A stretch of DNA of 64,000 nt from Juglans regia (lineage: Eukaryota; Streptophyta; Magnoliopsida; Fagales; Juglandaceae). Within the stretch, counting starts at the first letter, position 1, and each line of letters opens with the position of its first letter. A program made the position numbers and the translations under genes. Location of the stretch: assembly GCF_001411555.2 (NCBI RefSeq), contig NC_049904.1, positions 25,681,370 through 25,745,369 of the forward strand, written 5' to 3'. Below are positions 44,843-56,600 of the stretch, piece after piece. The notes under the pieces are model-generated. The model was given only the letters and a program-made list of their open reading frames with translations. It did no database searches and had not been told where the DNA came from.

Positions 44843-45289
44843 TTAAAAAACAGAAAACACATCAGTTTTAGAACGGAGAAAATAGATCCAAGTAAATCGA
44901 CTATAATAATTGATAAACGTCACAAAATAACGATACTGACTATGAGAAATAACAGGACTGACACCCCAAACATCAGTATGCACAATCTCAAAGCAATTAG
45001 AAATACGACTACCATGCGCAAGAAAAGGTAAAATTTTTCTTTTACCAAGATGACAAGTAGTACAATCAAAAGATACAGGAGAAGAAGAAAATGAATATTT
45101 ATTGCCCAAAAAATCATGTTTCAAAATATGAGTCAAGACAACAGAATTAGGATGACCCAATTTCTGATGCCAAACTTCATTATTATTGGCAGTAGCCGTA
45201 CAAGCAAAAGAAACAACATTAGGAATAGAAAACTGTAAAGGAAATAAACGTCTCACTTTAGGCCCCTTTGCGATCACCGTCCTCGACAT
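44843..45289 (-). pseudogene. copia 1 GAG-pre-integrase and integrase start
   Basis: EVWHQKLGHPNSVVL gives the first His pair and CTTCHLGKR the Cys pair of the HHCC zinc finger; the core then starts with the first catalytic Asp in IVHTDVWG and continues through YRYFVTFINYYSRFTW. It stops before the second Asp. Protease sequences to the right (45290-45600) are broken by stops. Confidence 0.85.
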
Positions 45290-45611
45290 CTAATCCTGCA
45301 CAAGACAACTACCACGAGATAAATGAACATTACAGTTATATCCACCAATTGTCCTATAGAAATTGAATTGGTAGATAATCCAGGAAAGACAAAAACATTT
45401 TGAAATGAAGAGCCCAAAGTACCAACAACAATAATAGGAATTGTACTGCCATTAGCAATCTAAATAGTTTGCGTGCCTCCATACTTACGAACACCATGAA
45501 GACTTGTCGTACTACCAATCATATGATTAGAGGCATTCGAATCAATGATCCAAGAAGAAGTGGAGTTAAGATCCATACACTGCAGGCCTAAAGCCATAAA
45601 AGCAAACACAA

Positions 45612-46500
45612 TCATCTATTGGACCATGGCAGTTGTGAAAACAATTGAATCAGAGCTTCCAGTGGGGGGCGCAAAAGAAGACGAGGACTGAACAACAACT
45701 TGAAAGGCTTGGGATTGGCGACTTTGAGGCCGCACTTGACAGTCTTTGATGATATGACCATCTTTCTTGCAGTATTTACAAACTTTCTTTGGACAGTTGC
45801 AAGCAATACGACTGAACTCCTTGCAAGTAAAACATTGTAACTTGTTCTTCCCTCTCCCTTGTGATACATAGGCTACATTCACAGCCTCAGAAAAGACTTT
45901 TTCAGAAGTTATACCCATCTGAGTGGATAACTGCTGTTCTTCACGCAATAAATCTCCCAAACAAGTATCCAAAGAAGGAATCATATTACAGTTCAATAAA
46001 CCGGCTCGAATAGGCTCAAATTCATGTTGAAGCTTCATCAAAAATTGATCGCGTTGACTCTTAGCATGAACCGCTTGAAGAGCCACGAGGGCCCCAGGGG
46101 AGCCTTAGCATGAACAATAGCAAAATGCTCGCTCTAAAGATTAATAAAACCAGAATAAATTGCTCAATGGTCAAATTACCTTGATTGGAATTGCTAACTT
46201 CCAACTCCAATTGAAAATTTCGAGCACTGTAGTCTTGGTGATAAATACGATGCAAGTAGTCCCACATAGCTTGAGTCGTAGTAAAACACCGAAGATTGGT
46301 GACTAGATGGGACTCAATCATTTCCAATAGCTAAGAGATCACCATATTATCCTTAACTTCCCATTGGGCAAATTCATTTTTATCAGTGGGAACTCGAACA
46401 AAACTATCAATATGATTTGATAATTTTTTCCCTTTCAAGAACATCTTAAATTGAAATTCCCAACTAGGAAAATTCTTCCAAAGGAACAATAGTATTCTCA
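45612..46500 (-). pseudogene. copia 1 gag with CCHC zinc knuckle
   Basis: From about 46500 leftwards, in pieces: a start near MSIENTIVPLEEF, TQAMWDYLHRIY in the UBN2-type domain (46327-46061), FLMKLQHEFEPIRAGLL (46040-46000), and the knuckle CKYCKKDGHIIKDC (about 45772-45731), preceded by a decayed one (CFTCKEFSRIACNC). At least three frame breaks. Confidence 0.8.
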
Positions 46501-47085
46501 ATAGACATGATAAAAGACATAAAAATAGTAGCAAATCCAACAAAAGCAACCCAAATAGATGCTGATGGCCCAATAAAAAAGACAGCCTACAAGAAACCAA
46601 GGCATGGTAAAAGACCAACAAATGGCCCAATAAAGCAGCCCAATGAAGGTAAAAAAAGGAACGGCCCACAAAAAAAATTATATGCGGAAATACCTTTTGC
46701 CAGCATGCAAACAACAAGCAAAGAACTTCCTAAAGCCACAAAGCATGACAGAAATGGCCGATGGTCACGCAACCACCAAACACCGACGGCTACAAATGGT
46801 GCCGACAGCCACACAACCACCCACAGACAGTGCCGATAGACACCACAGATAGCTTCGAGAACCACCAAAAATTGCCGACAGACACACAAACACCAAAAAA
46901 ATAACCAAACCCACCACCGAGAACAACCAAAAAATAGCCGAGAACCACCACAGATAGCTCCGACTCCGCAACCTATAACACCAAGAGCAAGAAAATCTTG
47001 TAGAAATAGAGTAAAAAAAATTACTCCTATCGCTCATGAAGGATTTAGGCCGCAGAGATGAATATCAGAGTAGGGGCTCTGGTAG

Positions 47086-47097
47086 CATGTCAAAATT
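47086..47097 (-). other. copia 1 primer-binding site
   Basis: Next to the LTR the minus strand reads TGCTACCAGAGC, a decayed match to the initiator tRNA-Met site TGGTATCAGAGC used by plant copia elements. Confidence 0.6.
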
Positions 47098-47282
47098 GGT
47101 CTGAATGCCCTTTACTGAGGGTTTGCATTCCTTATATAGAAGAGAATATACAAGATTGTTGCCAGATTCTATGCTTCTAATATGCTATACAAGGTAAGTA
47201 TTTACAACAATATCTAATCTAGCTAGAAAGGAAATTATGACTATAATACAATAAATATTTCCCAAATCATATGTCCATAACA
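47098..47282 (-). mobile_element. copia 1 LTR (5' LTR)
   Basis: 185-bp unit TGTCAAAATTGG...TCCATAACA with TG...CA ends. Homologous along its length to 63207-63407 (shared words ACAAGATTGTTGCCAGATTC and AATATCTAATCTAGCTAGAA). Confidence 0.88.
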
Positions 47283-47690
47283 CGTTAGCCACCGTATACT
47301 TGTTGAAATTTATGCACTATGGAGGGTTGTGGAGTTTTGTTTGGAAGTAAACATGAAGAACATTGTTTTTTGAATGAGACGTACAAATAGTGATAAGAGA
47401 TGTAAATAGTAAAGAGGTGGTTTGGATGTGGTATGGTTAGTTAATTGAAGATTTGAAAGGCATTTTTACCAGTAGAACAGATTGGAAGATACAACATACA
47501 TATAGGGAAAGCAACACAGTGGCGCATCAATTAGCTAAGTTAGTTTTGTAAACAGAGGAGGAATTAGTATGGATTGAAAATGACCCATCGGAGATCTTTA
47601 CACTTGTAATACAGGACAAACTTTGTATCTCTTGGTATTAGTTTTGTAATGAAATAATACATATTTACTTCAAAAAAGAATATATTAATA
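47283..47690 (+). mobile_element. LINE RNase H and 3' tail (right half of a split LINE)
   Basis: The first five bases (CGTTA) are the copia target site. The frame that follows has IYALWRVVEFC and NMKNIVF, the middle of a plant L1 RNase H, and later SNTVAHQLAKLVL and WIENDPSEIF, its C-terminus. The 3' end is near TTTTGTAATGAAATAATAC. The matching left half lies at 62640-63206. Confidence 0.8.
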
Positions 47691-48421
47691 TCCGAAGGTG
47701 GTACTACGTACGATCGATCGAGGTGGTTAATTCAATTAATCCAAGCCAACAGATGCAAATGTTAGATTGGCCTGCCAGAGATGAGATCAGTACCTAATAA
47801 GCAATCAAATAGCCAAGCTGCCAACATCTTGGCCCTTGTGTTACAAATTAGAATGACATTCAACGTGGGAAACTTTCTTACGTGTTTACAACCCATTAGC
47901 TCGAAACTTTTCGATCAAAGCGTACTACGAAATCTTTTTTTTTTCTTTTTCTTTCTTGGGCATACGAAATGATGCAGCTTACCCCATCCATGCATCTTCT
48001 TTATAAGATGCCTTTTGTCCTAATGTTTCTAATATAATGCCCTAGTCGATCGATCTCTCACTGTCCGGTGGCCCTGCCTTCTATACGACCCATGACGATC
48101 TGATCCACAACAATTTCACTTTAATTAGTTGCTCTAAGAGAAGTGTTCTTCAATCTCATGTACATCTGAATTGACAGCCATAAGGTCAGAAATTAAGGTT
48201 TCTAAATACTGTACTAACCAGATGATCTCTATCTCTTAATTAATACCCATTTTATAATTATATGATCCAGGATCAATATCTTTTGTGTCACAACTTTATT
48301 TGATCATTTGATTAATCATTTGCTTTCCAGATCTATATAAGTCGTTGTTTTTCGCTTTTGATTACTTTTGTTTGTGGCATATATAATGGGATATATTTAG
48401 AGTTTCTAACACTTTTAACAG
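47691..48421 (+). other. decayed 5' region of a Pi21-like gene
   Basis: Contains CAACGTGGGAAAC (47861), shared with the promoters of genes A and B, and a stretch at about 48150-48195 aligning to their exon 1 surroundings (GTGTTCTTCAATC, then ACAGCCATAAGGTCAG against ACAGCAATGGGCGAAAAGGTTAG). The start codon region is lost. No other gene seen. Confidence 0.45.
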
Positions 48422-48505
48422 GTTACTACAATAATGGTGATGAAGTTGACCTGCAGTGCCATTGCTGCTACAAGAAGGTGAAGAGAGTTTTGTCTAGATA
48501 TCCTC
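48422..48505 (+). pseudogene. Pi21-like exon 2 relic 1
   Basis: Acceptor TTTTAACAG, then an exon matching exon 2 of gene B, ending at a good donor (CCTC|GTGAG). It is 84 bases instead of 85: one G is missing before TTGACCTGCAGTGC, which shifts the frame ahead of the Cys motif (would-be CHCCY). No exon 3 follows; 360 bases on the sequence becomes gypsy element 3. Confidence 0.85.
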
Positions 48506-48639
48506 GTGAGTCTCTTCTCTTTGTCATGATCTCCTAAATTGTATTCAGTATTTCCTGCAAAAGAAAAAGACTGAGCTGTTCTTCGTGATGTGTTTGAATT
48601 TTGTGAACAAGAGAAATAGAAGACCTAGATCATATAAGA

Positions 48640-48865
48640 TCCAACTTCTTCCTACATAAAACTTCATCACAAAGTAATTAACAGCGTAAAGTTTCAATGT
48701 TGCTCAATGCATTAGAAACCACCCAGAACCAACTTATAAAATCACTTCATGACAAATAAATTAGGTCCATCCAACTAACACCTAGCAGAAAAATAATGCA
48801 CCCATGTCAGAACCAACATATATAACTGCTACTTGACAAAACTTCACCTAAAAGCAACTCACCCC
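48640..48865. repeat. conserved block H, copy at relic 1
   Basis: Shares AAAACTTCATCACAAAGTAA through CTTGACAAAACTTCACCTAA with 53475-53690 and 59485-59665. It ends AAAAGCAAC and continues directly as gypsy DNA. Confidence 0.8.
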
Positions 48866-51800
48866 CTTCAAAAGACCTTGCTCACAAGGTCTGGATATTG
48901 TAACCTCAACTGATTAATAGAAACCCAAGTAGCATCCTCCTCAGCAACTCCACTTCATTTGATCAACAATTCAATAAAAGGCTTATTATCAACAGCAGAC
49001 ATTCTCCTCTACAATACTGCTTCAGGTTCACTTATAAATGCATCATGAGAATCTTGTAATGGCAGTACTAGAGAAACAATTGTCAAGGGACATACATGCT
49101 TGTTCAATCTAGACACGTGAAACACTAGGTGCACAACTGAACCCTTTGGTAATTCCAATCTATATGCAACTAATCCAATGCATTGCAGTATTTTAAAGGG
49201 ACCACAATACCTTGCTCCCACGAAAACAGCTCCTACTGAATGTTGTTATATCTATGCAATTTAAGTAAACCATATCACCCACTTGGAATTGCCTATGAAC
49301 ATGCTTCATGTCATATTGACGCTTTATATAATTCTGAGCTGCTGCCAAATTCTACCTCAATAATGACAGAATTTCTTCTCTAGATCTTAACTCAAAATCC
49401 ACTACTTCACTTCGAGTAGTGCCAACCACATATTGCAAAAGGTAGGAGGAGTCACACCATACAACGCCTTAAATGGTGTATTTTTAGTTGCCGAGTGAAG
49501 AGATGTATTCTACCACCATTATACCCAAGGAAGCCAATGACTCCATTGTTTAGGGCTATTCGAGACAAAACACCTTAAGTATTGTTGCACACACTTGTTC
49601 AAAATTTCAGTTTGTCCATTTGATTGAGGATGGTAGGCATAACAAAATTGCAACTTAGTCCCTTGAAGCCTAAAAAGCTTCTTCCAGAAGGTACTTGTAA
49701 AGGTAGCATCTCTGTCAGTAACAATTGTTGGAGGCATTCCATGTAACTTAAGAACTTAGGATATAAAAATCTTGGTTACTGAAGCTGCATTATAAGGATG
49801 AGACATAGCCAAAAAATGAGCATACTTTATTAGACGATCCACAACTACTAGGATCACAGAAAACCCTTGTGACTTGGGAAGAGAATCAATAAAGTCCATA
49901 GAGATATCACTTCATGACTTCATAGGAATTGGCAATGCTGAAGTAAGCCTCCAGGTAATACATTCTCCCATTTACATTTCTGACAAACCTCACACTCTTT
50001 AATGAACTATTTAATGTCTCTTCTCATGCCAGTCCAAATAAAGTCTGCTTTGGCCTTGTGCAATGATTTCTAATACCCTGAATGTCCACCAAAGGCACTA
50101 CTATGTATAAATTTGAGAAGTTGCTACTTCAAATAAGACTTAGCTGAAAGCAACAGCCTTCCTTTCTTTAACAAGAATCCATTCTTGACTGTAAAAGCTT
50201 TATTCACCAACTCTCCTAGTTGCAACCTCCTGCAAATGTCAGTAATTTCCTCATCTTTCAAGTAAGAATCCTTAAATTGTTGCGACCACATAGGATCCAA
50301 GACAGTAATAGCAGCTAACACTGCTTCATTCTCAGTAACTTCATCCATTCTTGATGGTGCATCAGCAGCTACATTTTCTCTTCCTCTCTTATATTCAATT
50401 GTAAAATCGTAGCCCATTAACTCGCTAAGCCACTTCTGCAGTGATGGTGTGCCTATTTTCTGCTCCAGCAAAAACTTTAGACTTTGTTGATCAGTTTTAA
50501 TGATAAACTTAGTCCCCAAAAGGTAAGGTCTCCACTTCTTAATAGCCAACACCAAGGCTAAGAATTCTTTCTCGTAGGCAGATAAATCCAAAGCTTTCCC
50601 TCTCAAAGGTTGGCTGAGGAATGCCAAAGGTCTTCCACCTTGCATCAAGACAGCTCCCACAACTCTACCTGATGCACCACACTCAATAAAAAATAGTTTA
50701 GTAAAATTAGGTAAATCTAAGACAGGAGGTTGACTCATAGTTTTTTTCAGTGTCTCAAATGCTTGAGTAGTTGTTGATCCCTAATGGAATGCATCCTTCC
50801 TGAGCAGATCAGTTAAAGGACCAGTAATCAATTTATTATGTCTCACAAATTTCCTGAAGTAGCTAGTCAGTCCAAGAAATCCTCTTAAGGATTTAATAGA
50901 GTTAGGTTGAGGCCACTCAATCATGGCCTTTATCTTGGATGGTTTAGCCTACACTCCCTTATTAGATACTAAATGACCAATATAATCAATTTGCATATAA
51001 GAAAATCTTCACTTTTTCTTTTAGCAAACAATGAGTGCTTTGCTAAAATTGTCAATAACATAGTCAAATGCTGTAAGTGATCAGTCTTGTTTTTACTATA
51101 TATCAAAATGTCATAAAAAAAACTATGACAAACTTCCTCAGAAATGGCTGAAACACTTCATTCACTAAAGACTGAAAAGTAGCAGGAGCATTGGTTAAGC
51201 CAAATGGCATAACCGAAAATTCATAATGTCCTTAATGGGTTCAAAAAGCAGTCTTCTTAATGTCAGATTCCCTCACTCTGATCTGATGATAACCAGACCA
51301 TAGGTCTGGTTTAGAAAAAATAGTAGCCACACACAACTCATCAAGAAGCTCATCCACCATAGGAATAGGAAACTTATTTAATAGTTTCCCTATTCAAAGC
51401 ACTATAATCAATGCACATTCACCAAGACCCATCAATCTTCCTCACAAGAACAATTAGAGTAGAAAAAAGAGACTGACTACCCCTTATTACCCCAGCTTGA
51501 AGTAATTCTTTGACTATGTTCTCAGCTTTTTGTACAAATGGATACCTATAGGACCTAACAGAAATAGGCATTGTACCCTCCTTCAAATTAATCTTGTGAT
51601 CATGGCTTCTTCTTAGACGTAATTCTTTTGGTTCTTCAAAGACTGCAGAGAAACTTTTTAAAACCTCTTGTATCACCCCATCAATTTCTTCCTTAACATC
51701 ACTTTGCGGCTGCTGAATTAACTGCAAGAACATTCCCTTCCTCTCAGTTGTTGGTAACTGGCAGATCTGTTAAACTATCCCAGACTTGGTAGCATTCATT

Positions 51801-53191
51801 CTTCGAATGATTATTGACTTGCTATTGTGCTGAAAGGACATTGTGAGACCATTAAAATCCCACAACACAGGGCCTAAAGTCCTTAGCCACTGCATCCCTA
51901 CCACCACATCATAGTCTCCTAGTGGTAATAAAAAAAAATTAGTGTCAAACTGATGCCCTTGCATGTGAAACTGCAACCCTTCTATCATACCTTCACTCCT
52001 CATCCTCCATTTACCACTCGTACCTCCACTTATTGTACAACATTAACTATTAATACCACCTTCTTACCAACCAGGGGATCAAGAAAATTATGCATACTAC
52101 CTGTATCCACAAGAATGGTTACAGAACAGTTCTGAACCCTACCATGGATTCTCATGGTTCTTGGGCTCAAGGATCCTGCAATTGCATGCAAGGATATCTC
52201 AAGAACTTCACTCTGAGATGCCAAACTATCAACAACAGTTTCTTTTTCTGTCAACTCACAGTCTTGAACTTCATCTTCTTTAAAACAATCTATCTCTTCC
52301 AGCAAAAAAATTCTTACTTTCCTTCTTTCACATTTTTTTACTAGGGTTTCATTTCTCATCATAGAAATAGCACAAGCCCTTTTCCCTTCTCTCCTTCATT
52401 TCATCTGGACTATTTTTTTGTTTATGCAAAGAAGGCTTAAAACTGTTAGCTCTTCCTATCCCAATACTCTCCCTCCTTACAATACTATTATTAAAGTCAT
52501 TTCCACCAGCATAAAATGGTACATAGGAAGTTTGATAATTCCCTCCTCTATTGCTGCCACGAGTACCAAGGATGTACTCTTCTTGAATCTTGGCAAGGCC
52601 AAATGCAGAATTGAGATTCTAAGGATGTAGCATCCTTACAGGCAGCCTTATTTCATTTTTTAAACCACTCAATTTGTAATTTTCAGATAACTCCTTCAAT
52701 ATATTAGATATCACTTCAAATTGTGTTTTATAGGCAACCACTGTAGAATTCTATTTAAGTCGAGTAAGAGCTTCCATGGGATAATCATAAGATGAATTCC
52801 CAAACCTCAATTGCAAAGCATGCACAAACACACTCCAAGAATCAAAGATACCAGTAGATTTAGCATCTTGAAACCAAATTAAAGCACTCCCTTCCATATA
52901 AAAAGATGACAATAAAATCTTTTGCCCAACTGACATTGCATACAAAGCAAAATAATGATTTGCTTTATAAAGCCACCTTGTCGGATTCTCCCCATCAAAC
53001 TTTGGAAAGTCGAGATTAATGGTACGAAATTGCATACCTCCGTGATCAAACACTAGCTTAGAATCTTCTGGTCTGTTACCGCCATTTTGATGACCTCATC
53101 TTCCACCATTAACAGGTTCAATCAAGACATCCATCTTCGAGTTCAATAGTTCCAGTGATCCTTGATGATCTTCAAGATTCTTCCCTTGTTG
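48866..53191 (-). mobile_element. Ty3/gypsy element 3, both LTRs missing
   Basis: Same family and order as element 2: gag (53053-52751), protease (52080-51770), RT (51733 to about 50760), RNase H (50738-50124), integrase (about 50060-49519) and C-terminus (49221 to about 48880). Frames are broken at about a dozen places. It starts exactly at the polypurine tract next to block H, with no LTR, and ends in the gag leader at about 53191. The catalytic RT box falls at a run of A (51113-51122) where Tyr replaces the first Asp, as in element 2. Confidence 0.85.
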
Positions 53192-53250
53192 CTTTTAATT
53201 ACTCGGCATATATAATGGGATATATTTAGAGTTTCGAACACTTTTAACAG

Positions 53251-53335
53251 GTTACTACAATAATGGTGAGGAGGGTTGACTTGCAGTGCTATTGCTACTA
53301 CAAGAAGGTGAAGAGAGTTTTGTCTAAATATCCTC
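53251..53335 (+). pseudogene. Pi21-like exon 2 relic 2
   Basis: 85 bases with the exon 2 frame intact (MVRRVDLQCYCYYKKVKRVL) and a normal acceptor (TTTTAACAG), but the donor GT has become AT (CCTC|ATGAG). The second Cys of the metal motif is kept (C-x-C), though spacing differs from C-x-x-C. No exon 1 or 3. Confidence 0.85.
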
Positions 53336-53474
53336 ATGAGTCTCTTCTCTTTGTCATGATCTCTTTAATTGTAATCAGTATTTCCTGCAAAAGAAAAAGA
53401 CAGATGTTCTTCGTGATGTGTTTGAATTTTGTGAACAAGAGAAATAGAAGACCTAGATCATATACGATCCAACT

Positions 53475-53690
53475 TCTTCAAATATAAAACTTCATCACAA
53501 GGTAATTAACAGCGTAAAGTTTCAATGTTGCTCAATGCATTAGAAACCACCCAGAAGCAACTTATAAAATCACTTCATGACAAATCAATTAAGTCCATCC
53601 ATCTAACACCTAGCAAAAAAATAATGAACCACCCATGCCAGAACCAACATATATAACTACTACTTGACAAAACTTCACCTAAAAGCAACT
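53475..53690. repeat. conserved block H, copy at relic 2
   Basis: Near-identical to 48640-48865 and joined to gypsy DNA at the same base. Confidence 0.8.
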
Positions 53691-56600
53691 CACCCCCTTC
53701 AAAAGACCTTGCCCACAAGGTCTGGATATTTTAACCTCCACTGATCAATAGAAACCCAAGTAGCATCCTCCTCAGCAGCTCCACTCCATTTGATCAACAA
53801 TTCAATAAAAGCTTTGTTATCAACAACAGACATTCTCCTCTGCAATACTGCTTCAGGTTCACTTATAAATGCACCATGAGAATCTTGTAATGGCAGTACT
53901 GGAGAAACAGTTGTCAATGGACCTATATGCTTGTTCAATCTAGACACGTGAAATACTGGGTGTACAACTATACCCTCTAGTAATTCCAATCTATATGCAA
54001 CCGATCCAATGCACTACAGTATTTTAAAGGGACCGCAATACCTTTCTGCCATGACAATTGCTTCTACTGAATGTTGTTTATATTTCTACAATTTCAAGTA
54101 AACCATATCACCGACTTGGAATTGCCTGTGAACATGCTTCTTGTCATATTGCTGCTTTGTATAATTTTGAGCTGTTGCCAAATTCTTCCTCAATAATGGC
54201 ATAATTTCTTCTCTTGATCTTAACTTAGAATCCACTGCTTTATTTCGAGTAGTGCCAGCCACTTATTGCAATAAGGTAGGAGGAGTCACACCATACAACA
54301 CCTCAAATGGTGTATTTTTAGTTGCTGAGTGAAGAGATGTATTATACCACCATTATACCCAAGGATGCCAATGACTCCATTGTTTAGGACTATCCGAGAC
54401 AAAACACCTTAAGTATTGTTGCACATACTTGTTGACAATTTCAGTCTACTCATCTGATTGAGGATGGGAGGCATTACAAAATTGCAACTTACTCCCTTGA
54501 AGCCTAAAAAGCTTCTTCCAGAAGGTACTTGTAAATGTAGCATCTCTGTAAGTAACAATTGTTGGAGGCATTCCATGCAACTTAAAAACTTAGGATATAA
54601 AAATCAAGGTTACTGAAGCTGCATTATAAGGATGAGACATAGAAAAAAAATTAGCATACTTTGTTAAACGATCGACAACTACTAGGATCACATAAAATCC
54701 TTGTGACTTGGGAAGAGAATCAATAAAGTCCATAGAGATATCACTCCATGACTTCATAGGAATCGGCAATGCTGAAGTAAGCCTGCAGGTAATACATTCT
54801 CTCATTTACATTTCTGACAAACCTCACACTCTTTAATGAACTAGTTATTGTTTCTTCTCATTCCAGTCCAAATAAAGTCCGCTCTGGCCCTATGCAATGA
54901 TTTATGATACCCTAAATGTCCACCAAAGGTACTACTATGTATAAGTTTGAGAAGTTGTTGCTTCAAAGAAGACTTAGCTGAAAGAAACAACTTTCCTTTC
55001 TTTAACAAGAATCCGTTCTTGACTGTAAAAGCTTTAGTCACCAGCTCTCCTTGTTGCAACCTCCTGCCAATGTCAGTAATTTCCTCATCTTTCAAGTAAG
55101 AATCCTTAAATTGTTGCAGCCACATAGGATCCAAGACAGTAATAGCAGCTAACACTGCTTCCTTCTCAGTAACTTCATCCATTCTTGACATTGCATCAGC
55201 AACTACATTTTCTCTACCTCTCTTATATTCAATTGTGAAATTGTAGCCCATCAACTTGCTAAACCACTTCTGCTGTGATGGTGTGCCTATTTTCTGCTCT
55301 AGCAAAAACTTTAGACTTTATTGATCAGTTTTAATGATAAACTTAGTCCCCAAAAGGTAAGGTCTCCACTTCTTAACAGCCAACACCAAGGCTAAGAATT
55401 CTTTCTCGTAGGCAGATAAATCCAAAGCTTTCCCTCTCAAAGGTTGGCTGAGGAATGCCAAAGGCCTTCCACCTTGCATCAAGATAGCTCCCACAACTCT
55501 ACCTGATGCATCACGCTCAATAAAAAATGGTTTAGTAAAATTAGGTAAAGCTAAGACAGGTGGTTGAGTCATAGCTTTTTTCAGTGTCTCAAATGCTTGA
55601 GTAGCTATTGATCCCTAATGGAATGCATCCTTCCTGAGCAGATCAATTAAAGGACCAGCAATCAATCCATAATGTCTCACAAATTTCCTATAGTAGCCAA
55701 TCAATCCAAGAAATCCTCTTAAGGATTTAATAGACTTAGGTTGAAGCCACTCAATCATGGCCTTTATCTTGGATGGATCAACCTACACTCCCTTATCAGA
55801 TACTAAATGATCAAGATAATCAATTTGCTGACAAGCAAATCTACACTTGTTTCTTTTAGCAAACAATGAGTGCTTTGCTAAAACTGTCAATACCGTAGTC
55901 AAATGCTGTAAGTGATCAGTCTTGTTTTTATTATATATTTAAAAAAAAAAAAACTAAGACAAACTTCCTCAAAAATGACTGAACACTTCATTCACTAAAG
56001 ACTGAAAAGTAGCAAGAGCCTTGATTAAGCCAAATAGCATAACTAAAAACTCATAATGTCCTTAATGGGTTCAAAAGGCAGTCTTCTTAATATTAGATTC
56101 CCTCACTCTGATCGAATGATAACCGGACCATAGGTCTGGTTTAGAAAAAATAGTAGCCACACACAACTCATCAAGAAGCTCATCCACCACAGGAATAAGA
56201 AACTTATCTTTAATAGTTTCCCTATTCAAAGCACTATAATCAATGCACATTCGCCAAGACCCATCAGTCTTCCTCACATGAATAATTGAAGAAGAAAAAG
56301 GAGACTGACTACACCGTATTACCCCAGCTTGAAGTAATTCTTTGACTATGTTCTCAGCTTTTTGTACAAAGGGAAACTTTTTAAAGATTGCAGAGAAACT
56401 TTGGTTAAAACCTCTTGTATCACCCCATCAATTTCTTCCTTAACATCACTTTGCTGCTGTTGAATTAACTGCAAGAACATTCCCTTCCTCTCAATTGTTG
56501 GTAACTGGCAGATCTGTTCAACTATCTCAGACTTGGCAGCATTCATTCTTCGAATGATTATTGACTTGCTATTGTGCTGAAAGGACATTGTGAGACCATT

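Larger units (their letters stand above)
44800..47282 (-). mobile_element. Ty1/copia element 1, 5' part
   Basis: Reading leftwards: LTR (47098-47282), primer site, gag and the start of integrase, then loss of the rest near 44800 beside the 43489-44777 LTR. RT, RNase H and the second LTR are missing. It is inserted in a LINE whose 3' part continues at 47283. Confidence 0.85.

Noticed and set aside
48640..48865. Block H as the true LTR of gypsy elements 3 and 4
   Set aside because: Element 2, from the same family, has a wholly different LTR, and block H occurs without gypsy DNA at 59485 and 40434. Not excluded; a genome search would decide.
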